A stretch of 64,000 bases of DNA from Micromonospora andamanensis (GTDB lineage Bacteria; Actinomycetota; Actinomycetes; Mycobacteriales; Micromonosporaceae), in contig NZ_BOOZ01000014.1 of NCBI RefSeq assembly GCF_016863495.1, forward strand, positions 1 to 64,000. Direction: 5' to 3'. Shown here piece after piece: positions 56,238 through 64,000 of the stretch (its first letter is position 1; the number at the start of each line of letters is the position of its first letter). Below the pieces are notes generated by a model. The model made no database searches. It was not told the DNA's origin and was given only the letters and a program-made list of their open reading frames with translations. Position numbers and translations under genes: made by a program.

Positions 56238-57089
56238 TCACGTCACCCGCTGCATGGCCTTCTCGCGGCGAGCCGCCACGCTCGACCCGGATTCCCGGCG
56301 AGCCATCCGGCGCAGCACCATCGGTGCCAGCACCAACCCGGCGACCGCCCAGCCGCCGAGCACCAGCAGCGTCTCCAGGTGCCGCCACGACTCGCCGATC
56401 TCGACGGCGGCCATCGCCTCGGGCAGCAGCACGGAGCGCATGCCGAGACCGAGCCAGTAGATCGGGAAGACCTGCGCGACCGCCTGCAACCAGCCCGGCA
56501 GCGCGGTGATCGGGTAGAAGATGCCCGAGGTCGCGATGAGTCCCATCATCGGCAGCATGATCAGCCCCATGTTCCGGGGGTTGGACAGCAGCGAGCCGAA
56601 GACCGCGCCGACCGGCATGGTCGCCACCATGCCGACAAGCATCACCCAGGCCAGGGTCAGCCAGGCCCCGACGGTGTCGAGGGCGAGGACGTCGAAGAGG
56701 AAGAGCCCCGGTACGAGCAGCAGGACGACGCTGACGAAGGTCATCCCCGACACCAGGGTGATCTTGCTGATGAGGTAGCCGAACATGCCGTTCGGGGTGG
56801 CCTTGGCCCGCAGCAGGGTGCCGTCCTCCCGCTCCACGGTGAGGATCGACGCCATGCTGACCAGGCCGCCGAACGCCACTGTCATGCCGAGCGTGCTGGG
56901 CAGCGTCTGCGCGCCGAGCGAGAACTCCGTGCCGGGCACCTTGGCGCCCCGCATGAAGACCATCACCACCAGCAGGACGACAGTCGGGAAGAGGTAACCC
57001 CAGAGGGTCTCCGCGTTCGTGAAGCTCTGCCGCAGCTCGATCCGGCCCCGGTTCAGACCGGCCCGGGCGGCCACCACCAGCGGGCTCAT
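56238..57089 (-). CDS. ABC-2 type transporter permease
   Basis: Integral membrane protein of 283 residues with about 6 helices and the ABC-2 family layout: a long first extracytoplasmic loop after the first helix (VVMVFMRGAKVPGTEFSLG) and GIFYPITALPGWLQAVAQVFPIYW near helix 5. With the ATPase it forms an exporter for a drug, lipid or polysaccharide; the cargo is not apparent. The gene starts inside the ATPase gene (4-bp overlap, ATGA), so they are coupled. Confidence 0.9.
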   Translation of the reverse strand: MSPLVVAARAGLNRGRIELRQSFTNAETLWGYLFPTVVLLVVMVFMRGAKVPGTEFSLGAQTLPSTLGMTVAFGGLVSMASILTVEREDGTLLRAKATPNGMFGYLISKITLVSGMTFVSVVLLLVPGLFLFDVLALDTVGAWLTLAWVMLVGMVATMPVGAVFGSLLSNPRNMGLIMLPMMGLIATSGIFYPITALPGWLQAVAQVFPIYWLGLGMRSVLLPEAMAAVEIGESWRHLETLLVLGGWAVAGLVLAPMVLRRMARRESGSSVAARREKAMQRVT

Positions 57090-58057
57090 CGACCCACCTC
57101 CTCGAACGCGCGGGTCGCGCCGTCGGCACGCCCGGACTCATGGTCGCGTACCAACGTCATGTAGGTGTCCTCCAGGCTGGCCCGGCGCACCTCAAGGTCG
57201 GCGATGTCCTCGCCGTGCTGGGCGAACAGCTCCCGGACGAAGCCTGTCGCGTCGCTTGTGGAGTGCACGAACCGGGTCCCGCCCTGACTCCAGCGCACCT
57301 CCGCGTCGGCGGAGATGCGACGGGACAGCTCGTCGGCGGACCCGCTGGCGATGATCCGGCCACCGGCCAGGATGAGGATCCGGTCGGCCAGCTTCTCCGC
57401 CTCGTCCAGGTCGTGGGTGGTGAGCAGGATCGTGGTGTCGTCGATGTCGGTGAGCCGGTGCACCAGGTCGTGGAACTCGCGGCGGGCGGCCGGGTCGAAC
57501 CCGGCGGTCGGCTCGTCGAGGAAGAGCACCTCCGGCCGGCCGACGATCCCGATCGCCACGTCGACCCGGCGGCGCTGACCGCCGGAGAGCTGGCCCACCT
57601 TCTTGTCCGCGTGCTGGGTCAGCCCGACCACCTGGATCAGTTCCTCGGTGTCCCACGGCCGGCTGATCCGGTCGGTCGAGTAGGGCGCGTAGAAGGAGCC
57701 GAGGTGTGCCAGCAGCTCCCGTACCCGCCATCGGCTGTGGTCGCGCCAGGACTGGAGCACCACGCCGAGGCGGGACCGCCACCGCTCGTCGCCGCGCGCC
57801 GGGTCGGTCCCCAGCACGGTGACCTCGCCGCCGGAACGCATCCGGAAGCCTTCCAGGATCTCGATAGTGGTCGTCTTGCCGGCGCCGTTCGGACCCAACA
57901 GGGCCAGCACCTCACCCCGCCGCGCGGTGAACGACACACCTGTGAGCACATCGGTTGAGCCGTACCGCATCCGCAGGTCGCGCACGTCAAGCGTGACGCC
58001 CCGGTCGGTGGGCGACGCGGTACTGGTCGGGGTGTCCACCCCGGCAGTGACAGCCAT
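57086..58057 (-). CDS. ABC transporter ATP-binding protein
   Basis: ATPase of 323 residues for the ABC-2 exporter. Walker A GPNGAGKTTT, signature LSGGQRRRVDVAIG, Walker B LFLDEPTAGFDP and the switch His in LLTTHDLDEAE are intact. A C-terminal extension of about 90 residues after the nucleotide domain ends in EDTYMTLVRDHESG, typical of DrrA-like exporter ATPases. ATG 58057 follows GGAGG. Upstream lies an AT-rich stretch. The operon continues with the permease and XRE regulator. Confidence 0.93.
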   Translation of the reverse strand: MAVTAGVDTPTSTASPTDRGVTLDVRDLRMRYGSTDVLTGVSFTARRGEVLALLGPNGAGKTTTIEILEGFRMRSGGEVTVLGTDPARGDERWRSRLGVVLQSWRDHSRWRVRELLAHLGSFYAPYSTDRISRPWDTEELIQVVGLTQHADKKVGQLSGGQRRRVDVAIGIVGRPEVLFLDEPTAGFDPAARREFHDLVHRLTDIDDTTILLTTHDLDEAEKLADRILILAGGRIIASGSADELSRRISADAEVRWSQGGTRFVHSTSDATGFVRELFAQHGEDIADLEVRRASLEDTYMTLVRDHESGRADGATRAFEEVGR

Positions 58058-58149
58058 GGACCACTACCTCCGTACGATCTGTGCGTTGGAAGATAGCATT
58101 CATACTACGGATTGGAGCAAGCGTCGGCTGCCCCGACACACTGCTGCGC
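58058..58149 (-). promoter_or_regulatory. Control region of the ABC/XRE operon
   Basis: A 92-bp gap between the ATPase start and the histidine kinase stop. It contains an AT-rich island (+ strand ATAGCATTCATACTA around 58093-58107), unusual here. On the reverse strand TTGCTC, 17 bp and GCTATC give a possible promoter, and the island is a possible XRE operator. Confidence 0.4.
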
Positions 58150-59640
58150 TCAGGCCGGCGCGGGCGCGGACGACGCCGGATCGGTGGGCGCCCGTGGTCC
58201 GGCCACCGTGCCCGGACCGGTCGGGTCGCCCGGATCTGCCGGCGCGCCCGGGTCGGCCGGGTCGGCGGGCTCCGCCGGCTGCGGGAACCACAGCGCGGCG
58301 ACCAGGCCGCGCGGCGAGTTCGGGTGCATGGTGAGCCGGCCGTCGGAGGCGTCGACGAGCACGGCGGCGATGGTCAGCCCCAGTCCGGCCCCGTCGACGT
58401 TCTGCACCTCCGGCGCCCGCCAGAACCGTTCGGTGGCCCGACCGAGCTGGCTACGGGTCATCCCCGGACCGGTGTCGCGTACCTCAAGGGTCGTCCCGCC
58501 GTCGCGGGCCTCGACGGTCACCGTCACCTCGCCGCCCGCACCGCTGAACTTCACCGCGTTGTCGATCAGGGCGTCCAGCGCCTGGTCGATGGCGGTCGGC
58601 ACGGTAGAGGCGTACACCGGCCCGGGATCGGCCGCCAACCGCAGCGTGACCGACCGGTGCCGGGCCAGCGGCTCCCAGGCCGCGACCCGGGACACGGCCG
58701 CGGCCGTCGCGTCGACGGTGACCCGCTGGTTCTCGCGGCGCTCCGCCCGGGCGAGGGTGAGCAACGCGTCCAGGAGCAGCGCCAGCCGGTCGGTCTCCTC
58801 CAACGCCAGCCGGTGCTCGACCCGGCCCTGCTCGTCGCTGACGCTCGGCCCCAGCTCCTCCACCCGCAGCCGCAGCGCGGTCAACGGATTGCGGAGCTGG
58901 TGGCTGGCGTGCGCGACGAAGGCGCGCTGCCGGTCCATCACGTCGGAGACCACGTCGGCCATGTGGTTGAAGCTCTTCGCCAGTCGACGTAGCTCCGGCG
59001 GCCCCAGCCGGTGCTGCACCCGGGCACCCCGATCGCCCTCGGCGATCTCGTGGGTGACCGCGTCCAGCTCGGTGACCGGACGCAGCACCCAGCCGGCCAG
59101 CCCGAACGCGGTGAGCACGCAGGCCAGCACGGCGAGCAGGCCCAGCGCGGCGACGAGCGTCCACCAGGTGGCGACGGTACGACGGACACCGTCGGCCGGG
59201 GTGGCGGTGACCACCGCGCCGAGGACCTCACCCCCGTCGTTGATCGGCACCGCCACCACGATCGGCCCGTCCACCCACGGCCAGACCGAGTCAGGTCCGC
59301 TGGCCTGCTGCCCGGAGAGCGCGACGTCGAGCGCCTCGCTGGTGCCCGGGGCCGGCCGCCAGCTCACCGAGGCCACCACCTCCCGCCGGTCCCGGTCCAC
59401 CACCGCGGCACCGATGCCGTACAACTCGTCGTAGCTGCCCAGTTCGTGATCGAGTGGGCCGGGTGTGCCGTCGCGCAACGCCGGCCCGGCCAGCGAGGCG
59501 AAGCGGGTGGCGTCGGCGAGCCGGTCGGCGCGGACCCGGTCGGTCTCCCGGGTGGTGAGCGTCACCGCCAGCGGCGTACCCAGCGCCACCACCACCAGCA
59601 CCATCAGCAGCAGATAGCTGATCACCAGCCGCCGTCGCAC
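58150..59640 (-). CDS. Sensor histidine kinase
   Basis: Membrane kinase of 496 residues. Topology: an N-terminal helix (RRRLVISYLLLMVLVVVALG), an extracytoplasmic sensor of about 140 residues, a second helix (WWTLVAALGLLAVLACVL), HAMP, the dimerisation box FVAHASHQLRNPLTALRLR with the phospho-acceptor His, then the ATPase domain with DNAVKFSG (N box), DTGPGM (G1) and GAGLGLTI (G2). A proline/alanine-rich tail of about 45 residues ends the protein. Together with the OmpR-type regulator it forms a two-component system; the signal is not evident. GTG 59640 begins 10 bp after the regulator stop. Confidence 0.93.
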   Translation of the reverse strand: MRRRLVISYLLLMVLVVVALGTPLAVTLTTRETDRVRADRLADATRFASLAGPALRDGTPGPLDHELGSYDELYGIGAAVVDRDRREVVASVSWRPAPGTSEALDVALSGQQASGPDSVWPWVDGPIVVAVPINDGGEVLGAVVTATPADGVRRTVATWWTLVAALGLLAVLACVLTAFGLAGWVLRPVTELDAVTHEIAEGDRGARVQHRLGPPELRRLAKSFNHMADVVSDVMDRQRAFVAHASHQLRNPLTALRLRVEELGPSVSDEQGRVEHRLALEETDRLALLLDALLTLARAERRENQRVTVDATAAAVSRVAAWEPLARHRSVTLRLAADPGPVYASTVPTAIDQALDALIDNAVKFSGAGGEVTVTVEARDGGTTLEVRDTGPGMTRSQLGRATERFWRAPEVQNVDGAGLGLTIAAVLVDASDGRLTMHPNSPRGLVAALWFPQPAEPADPADPGAPADPGDPTGPGTVAGPRAPTDPASSAPAPA

Positions 59641-59650
59641 CGTGGGCTCC

Positions 59651-60307
59651 TCACTCGCCCCGGAGCCGGTACCCGACGCCGCGGACGGTCTCCACCAGGC
59701 GCGCGTCACCGAGCTTGCCGCGCAGCGAACCGACGTGCACCTCGACCGTGTGCCGATCGGTGAACGTGGTGCCCCAGGCGTCGAGCAGGATCCGGTCGCG
59801 GGGCACCGCGACGCCGGGTTGCCGGGCCAGGGAGAGCAGCACGTCGAACTCCTTGCGGGTCAACGACACCGCCCGCCCGGCCACGGCGACGGTCCGGGCG
59901 GCCACGTCGATGTGGACCGGGCCGACCTCGATCAGGTTGCGCTCCGGCGCGGCGTGCGATGCCCGCCGCAGCACCGCCTCGATGCGGGCCTGGAGTTCCA
60001 CCATCGAGAAGGGCTTGACCACGTAGTCGTCCGCGCCGAGCCGCAGGCCGAGCACCCGGTCCCGCTCCTCGCCCCGGGCGGTCACGGCGATGATGCCGAG
60101 TTGGCTGCTGCGCCGCCGCAACTGTCGGCACAGGTCGGTGCCGTCCCCGTCGGGCAGGGTGAGGTCGAGCAGCACCAGGTCGCAGGGGGCGGCGGAGAGC
60201 GCGGCGGCGACGGTGGCGGCGTGCTCCACCTCGTACCCGCGTCGGGTCAGCGCCGACGAGAGCGCGGCGGCCACCCGTCGGTCGTCCTCGACCAGCAGGA
60301 TCCGCAC
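59651..60307 (-). CDS. OmpR/PhoB-type response regulator
   Basis: Protein of 218 residues. The receiver domain has the acidic pair in LLVEDDRR, the phospho-acceptor Asp in LVLLDLTLPDGDG, the conserved Thr in AVTARGEE and Lys in YVVKPFS. The C-terminal winged helix (SLTRKEFDVLLSLARQPG, VEVHVGSLRGKLG, VRGVGYRL) is OmpR/PhoB-like. GTG at 60307 follows CGGGGAGG and matches the family start; the frame is open further upstream. It is transcribed before the kinase. Confidence 0.95.
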   Translation of the reverse strand: MRILLVEDDRRVAAALSSALTRRGYEVEHAATVAAALSAAPCDLVLLDLTLPDGDGTDLCRQLRRRSSQLGIIAVTARGEERDRVLGLRLGADDYVVKPFSMVELQARIEAVLRRASHAAPERNLIEVGPVHIDVAARTVAVAGRAVSLTRKEFDVLLSLARQPGVAVPRDRILLDAWGTTFTDRHTVEVHVGSLRGKLGDARLVETVRGVGYRLRGE

Positions 60308-60403
60308 CCGGCCTCCCCGTTCGGTCTGCTCAACCGCACTAGATGGTGGCAGACGAGCGGCCTGGTGCACAGGCCCGGGGGCCGTCGGGGGCGGCTCAGC
60401 CGC

Positions 60404-60715
60404 TCAGATCCCGAAGGTCTCGTCGGAGGTGCCGTCGCGCACCCCGTCGACGAATCCCTTGAAGCCGGGGTCGTCATGGCTGGCCGGCACGGTGGCGACG
60501 ACCTCGCCGGTGGCCTCGGTGACCGCGTCGACAAGCGGCGCGAAGTCGATCTCGGCGTCGGCGAGGGTGTCGTCGTCGGCCTCCGCCAGGTTGATCACGT
60601 GTTGCACGTCCTCGGACGGCGTGTCGGGGTCGTCGGCCCAGTCGGCGCCGGCGCGGTAGCACTCGTCGTAGAGTGCGCGCTGGCTGTCGGTCCAGTCCTC
60701 GTGGTAGCTCTCCAT
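60404..60715 (-). CDS. Small acidic hypothetical protein
   Basis: Protein of 103 residues, rich in Asp and Glu (WADDPDTPSEDVQ, EADDDTLADAEIDFA), with a C-terminal FKGFVDGVRDGTSDETFG segment. No hydrophobic segment and no recognised domain. ATG 60715 has a GAGGGGA site about 7 nt upstream and is preferred to the ATG at 60721. It is 97 bp upstream of the response regulator on the same strand, so it could be co-transcribed with the two-component genes. Function unknown. Confidence 0.6.
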   Translation of the reverse strand: MESYHEDWTDSQRALYDECYRAGADWADDPDTPSEDVQHVINLAEADDDTLADAEIDFAPLVDAVTEATGEVVATVPASHDDPGFKGFVDGVRDGTSDETFGI

Positions 60716-60804
60716 GCCCATCCCCTCACCGGCGGCCTGCCCTTCGAGCATGCCCGCCGGGGCGTCAGGCCGGGCCGGTACCGGACAAAACCGGTTCCAC
60801 GGCA

Positions 60805-60839
60805 ACGCGCCCGGGACGAGAGCCTCGTCCCGGGCGCGT
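60805..60839 (-). terminator. Hairpin terminator of the TagF-like gene
   Basis: A perfect 16-bp stem (ACGCGCCCGGGACGAG at 60805-60820; complement 60824-60839) with a 3-nt loop begins 13 bp after the TagF-like stop codon on the reverse strand. Confidence 0.85.
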
Positions 60840-60851
60840 ACCGTGTCGGGG

Positions 60852-62609
60852 TCAGCGGCAGAGCCGGCCGATCTCCTCGGCGAAGCGGTCCATCGGGTTG
60901 GCGTCGGCCGGGCCGAGCAGGTAGGTCTTCAGCTCCCGGCGGGCCTCGGTCATCGGGTCGTCGCCCGCCCGGGTCACCGCCACGATCTTCTCCAACTCCC
61001 CGCAGTCGGCGGCCAGCAGGTACGCCGCCCGGGAGGTCGGGAAGGACCGGCGGAACTCGTCCTCGGGCAGCCCGGCGGGGTTGGCCACCACGTACGGCCG
61101 CTGGCTCTGCACGAAGTCGGACACCACGCTGGAGACGTCGCTGACCAGCAGGTCGGTCTGGTTGAAGCAGTCGAACAGCGCGGGTACCCGCCCGGTGACC
61201 ACCCGGTGCGCGGGTCCGTCCAGGTTGCTCGCGTCGACATCGCCACCGGCCGCCCGGATCATCGCCACGATCCGGTCGTGCACCGCCTTGGCCTGCTTGG
61301 ACCGGCTGCCGGTCAACGGGTGCGGCTTGTAGACAAGTCGTACCGCCGGCCGGACCGCCAGCAGCCCGGCCACGATCCGCTCACCCATCAGCACCAGCGA
61401 GGTGTGGTACGGATCGTCGTCGAGCCAGCCCTCCCAGGTGGGCGCGTAGAGCACCGTGAAGGGTCGCTGCACCGACTCCGAGCCGAAGGTGTGTACGCCG
61501 GCCAGCTGCGGCCGGCCGATCTCCACGATGTCGGCGTCGAGGACGCCCACCCCGGCCCGGGCGTAACGCTCCCGACCGGCCAGGCCGGCGACCCATACCT
61601 CGTCGTAGACCTTGCTGTACGGGTTGACGCTCGCCGCCTTGTCGCTGTCGCCGTGGCCGACGAAGACGTGCTTCATGCCGGGCTCGCGCAGCATGTGGAT
61701 GTTCGGGCCGACGTTCGCCGCGTACAGGGTCGTCCGGATGCTGCTCTTGTCGAGATTCATGAAGTCCGCTGCGGCAGGTACGCAGACCACCGGCAGTCGG
61801 GTGTCGGCCAGTTCGTTGAACGCCTCTTTGCTGCGCATCAGCACCACCGCACGCCGGCCGAGCGCCTCGATCGGGGCCAGCCACATGTTCGCCTGGTACA
61901 CGTCCTTGGCCGGACCGGCGAAGTACAGCGCCACCTCCGGGCGGTCGCGGTCCAGCCAGCGCTGCACTGCGGGCAGCAGCGGGCTCTGCCCCGTGCCCCG
62001 TCCGCGCAGCCAGGTCACCGCGACCACGCCGCCGACAAGCGCGGCAAGTCCCACGGCCACCGCACCGGCCACGAAGACCGGCGTCACCGCACCGGCGACG
62101 GCCGTGACGACCGCCCCCGGCAATAGCAGGATGTTCACCCGGGGCAGCCGGTCGCCGACGAAGCGGGTGGCCCACTCGGGCGGGCGGGGCGCCAAGGAGA
62201 CCGGCCCCAGCTCGATGTTGCGCACCTGGGCCGAGATGGGGTTGCGTCGGTCGATCATGCGGTTGAACGCGCCGGCGAAGACCGCGATCACCCACACGGC
62301 GGCGGGCAGCAGGAGCAGCAGGGTCAGCTCACTGTCGATGAGCGGCACCTCGGCGGCGACCAGCAGCACGGCCGACAGGTCGCGGCTCAGCTGGCGGTAG
62401 ACCCGGCTGATGCCGACCTTCCCGAGCAGGCTCACAGTCGCCGGTGACCACCGCTCGACCGCGTACTCCCCCAGGACCGCCGCCAGGGCGGCGACCGCGA
62501 AGAGACCGACCCAGCCGAAGGCGGCAGCGGCCAGGAGGATCAGATAGGACGCCACCAGCAGGGCGCCGCGCGCGGCGACCCCGACGCGTGCAGTCAACGT
62601 GCCGAACAA
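60852..62609 (-). CDS. CDP-glycerol glycerophosphotransferase family protein (TagF-like)
   Basis: Protein of 585 residues. An N-terminal membrane region of about 190 residues has five or six hydrophobic helices, followed by a GT-B-like CDP-glycerol:glycerophosphotransferase domain: VALYFAGPAKDVYQANMWLAPIEAL, KHVFVGHGDSDK, VLYAPTWEGW, VYKPHPLTGSR and TDLLVSDVSSVVSDFVQS. Such enzymes polymerise glycerol-phosphate-like units into teichoic-acid-type wall polymers; the exact substrate is inferred from the family only. The ATG at 62609 matches the N-terminus. A strong hairpin follows. The next gene on the same strand encodes a membrane protein. Confidence 0.88.
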   Translation of the reverse strand: MFGTLTARVGVAARGALLVASYLILLAAAAFGWVGLFAVAALAAVLGEYAVERWSPATVSLLGKVGISRVYRQLSRDLSAVLLVAAEVPLIDSELTLLLLLPAAVWVIAVFAGAFNRMIDRRNPISAQVRNIELGPVSLAPRPPEWATRFVGDRLPRVNILLLPGAVVTAVAGAVTPVFVAGAVAVGLAALVGGVVAVTWLRGRGTGQSPLLPAVQRWLDRDRPEVALYFAGPAKDVYQANMWLAPIEALGRRAVVLMRSKEAFNELADTRLPVVCVPAAADFMNLDKSSIRTTLYAANVGPNIHMLREPGMKHVFVGHGDSDKAASVNPYSKVYDEVWVAGLAGRERYARAGVGVLDADIVEIGRPQLAGVHTFGSESVQRPFTVLYAPTWEGWLDDDPYHTSLVLMGERIVAGLLAVRPAVRLVYKPHPLTGSRSKQAKAVHDRIVAMIRAAGGDVDASNLDGPAHRVVTGRVPALFDCFNQTDLLVSDVSSVVSDFVQSQRPYVVANPAGLPEDEFRRSFPTSRAAYLLAADCGELEKIVAVTRAGDDPMTEARRELKTYLLGPADANPMDRFAEEIGRLCR

Positions 62610-62759
62610 CGAGAACGCTCCCTAAAGAGATCGATGACCGGCTGGATACGCCTCGACGGCCGCCAGCGTAGCTGCGACCTTAACGCGAAACGTCTCCGGG
62701 ACAACGCTCGGGTATCCGGCATCTTTCCCCCAAACCACAGGCCTGTCGGGACGGGACGA

Positions 62760-62793
62760 GCAGCGTCCACCGGGTGGAAACCACCCGCGCTGC
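62760..62793 (-). terminator. Hairpin terminator of the membrane protein gene
   Basis: GCAGCG (62760-62765) and CGGGTGG (62771-62777) pair with CCACCCG (62781-62787) and CGCTGC (62788-62793) around an AAA loop, with a 5-nt bulge. It begins 14 bp after the stop at 62807 on the reverse strand. Confidence 0.7.
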
Positions 62794-62806
62794 GGTCCCG
62801 GCCTGG

Positions 62807-64000
62807 TCAGACTCGGCGCAGGCAGGTCACGCCGCCGGGCTGGTCGGGTACCGGCGGGGGCCGCTCGGCGAATTCGGTGTAACCCAACCGCTGCGCCGTC
62901 CGACGGGCGAAGCGGTTGCCGCTGTAGACACAGATGGTTCCCACGTCCAGCCGTTCCAGCGCCCCGGCCACCTGCTCACGGGTCGGCCGGCCCTCGGCCG
63001 CGCCGCTGTTGGCGAAGCGGGTCAGCAGCAGCCGGTCCTGGGCGAACTGCGAGTTGAGGTCATACTCCACCAGGTAGAAGTCGCGGGGCAGGACCACCCG
63101 CACCCGGGTGGTCAGCATCGGCATCGCGCGCATGGCGGTCTCCGGCGCGAGCACGAGCCCGTCCGGGCGGTCGAGCGTGGTGATCCACTGCGCGATGCGC
63201 AGCCGCTGCTCCGGGATCTTCCAGGCGGGGGTGGCGTGCACCTGCACCCAGCTGCGATCGGACCACATCGGAGTGGCGTAGACGGCGAACGAGGCCACCA
63301 TCGCCCCGGCCAGCACCACCCCGACGAGCGCCCGTACGCTGCGCAGCCGGGTCGGCAGCCAGACGGTGCACAGCAGCCCGATCAGCGCCGGCAGGGCGAG
63401 CAGCCACGGCACCCGCCAGAGCACCACCGAGACGCCGGTGAGCGCACCGAGCCACTCCAGCACACCCGGCAGCAGCAGCACACTGAGCGTGAGTCCGCCA
63501 CCGGCCGCGAGCAACGCCGGGGTGCGGCGACGGGCCAGCAACGGGCCGCACCACAGGGCCAGGCCACCGATCACACCCACGATGCCTATCGCGAACGTGC
63601 GCTGATAGGTCCGCTCGGCACCCCAGACGTTGACGTCCGCCGCGGCCTCGCTGGCGGATCCGACGAGCATCTGGGCGACGGCGACCACCCCTACCGGGTA
63701 CGCGAGAGCCGCGACGCCCGCCACCAGCGCCGACTTCCATCGCCCCACCAGCAGCATCATCAGGGCCGCCCCACCGACAAGCAGCGGCAGGATGATCGCG
63801 GCGGTGGTGGTCAGCCCGATCGCGGTGATCGACAGCGCGGCGATCAGCACCAGGGACCGGCGGGAGCGGTCGTCGAACCAGCGGGTCAGGTAGAGCCACA
63901 TCAGCGGTACCACTGCGGAGACGAACATCCCCTTGCCCTGGTAGAGCCGGGGCAGGTGGAAGGTGCCCAGGGCGGCGTCCGGTCCACAGACCAGGGCGAG
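62807..64000 (-). CDS. Polytopic membrane protein (DUF6077-like), 5'-truncated by window edge
   Basis: Partial protein: the frame stays open to the window edge, reading LALVCGPDAALGTFHLPRLY and QGKGMFVSAVV before the first visible ATG at 63928, and continues past 64000. About 8-9 hydrophobic helices remain, then a soluble C-terminal domain of about 120 residues (from WVQVHATPAWKIPEQRL) that resembles the C-terminal region of mannosyltransferase-like membrane proteins; the terminal CLRRV is conserved-looking. The likely role is a surface-sugar or membrane transfer enzyme, but I cannot assign a family confidently. It lies 197 bp upstream of the TagF-like gene on the same strand. Confidence 0.7.
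   Translation of the reverse strand, partial: LALVCGPDAALGTFHLPRLYQGKGMFVSAVVPLMWLYLTRWFDDRSRRSLVLIAALSITAIGLTTTAAIILPLLVGGAALMMLLVGRWKSALVAGVAALAYPVGVVAVAQMLVGSASEAAADVNVWGAERTYQRTFAIGIVGVIGGLALWCGPLLARRRTPALLAAGGGLTLSVLLLPGVLEWLGALTGVSVVLWRVPWLLALPALIGLLCTVWLPTRLRSVRALVGVVLAGAMVASFAVYATPMWSDRSWVQVHATPAWKIPEQRLRIAQWITTLDRPDGLVLAPETAMRAMPMLTTRVRVVLPRDFYLVEYDLNSQFAQDRLLLTRFANSGAAEGRPTREQVAGALERLDVGTICVYSGNRFARRTAQRLGYTEFAERPPPVPDQPGGVTCLRRV

Overview
The window is high-GC (roughly 70 percent or more) actinobacterial DNA. Gene content and style point to Micromonosporaceae, most likely Micromonospora: GTG starts, a GlgC/GlgA(GlgM)/GlgE/GlgB alpha-glucan set, a b558-type sdhCAB operon under a LysR regulator, and several families of palindromic intergenic repeats. 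The genus is an inference, since no rRNA is present. I saw no tRNA, rRNA, CRISPR array, transposase or prophage gene.

Layout. 1-6.1 kb: an AbiEi/DUF559-type protein, a cytidine deaminase-like enzyme and the helicase HrpA. 6.1-10.5 kb: lysR divergent from sdhC-sdhA-sdhB. 10.7-18.5 kb: housekeeping genes (zinc alcohol dehydrogenase, exported serine hydrolase, metallo-beta-lactamase-fold hydrolase, dGTPase, Tex, a small conserved protein). 18.9-29.7 kb: an exopolysaccharide locus with a priming sugar-phosphate transferase, two GT4 glycosyltransferases, a UDP-N-acetyl-L-fucosamine-type set (FnlA, an RmlD-like reductase, a FnlC/WecB-like epimerase), a Wzy-like polymerase and a Wzx-like flippase. 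29.8-39.2 kb: a secreted M14 carboxypeptidase, NAD kinase, an OafA/SGNH acyltransferase, a FlaA1/CapD-type dehydratase and a small secreted protein; the acyltransferase and dehydratase probably extend the envelope-sugar locus. 39.2-49.7 kb: alpha-glucan metabolism (pgm, glgC, glgA/glgM, glgE, glgB), interrupted by a divergent XRE/GntR regulator pair that is bracketed by two related palindromes. 49.8-60.8 kb: a secreted two-repeat cysteine protein, an App1-like phosphatase, a GT39-like membrane protein, YaaA, a WhiA-like protein without HTH, an orphan TAXI lipoprotein, an XRE/ABC-2 transporter operon, an OmpR-type two-component system and an acidic protein. 60.8-64 kb: a TagF-like glycerophosphotransferase and a polytopic membrane protein cut by the window edge.

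How genes work together. Pgm makes glucose-1-phosphate, GlgC makes ADP-glucose, GlgA/GlgM uses it to make maltose-1-phosphate or glucan, GlgE polymerises maltose-1-phosphate and GlgB branches the product. SdhC/A/B form a membrane succinate dehydrogenase (fumarate reductase-like) with menaquinone. FnlA, the RmlD-like reductase and the WecB-like epimerase would supply UDP-L-FucNAc or a close relative; the priming transferase and GTs would build a lipid-linked repeat, Wzx would flip it and Wzy would polymerise it.

Non-coding signals. Three palindromic repeat families (A, B, C) each occur twice. Perfect hairpin terminators sit at most convergent ends. Several genes have a TANNNT box 6-7 nt before the start codon and no Shine-Dalgarno sequence, suggesting leaderless transcripts. 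The most unusual items are the palindrome-bracketed XRE/GntR module, the WhiA-like domain protein, the repeat families and the duplicated cysteine-pair protein.
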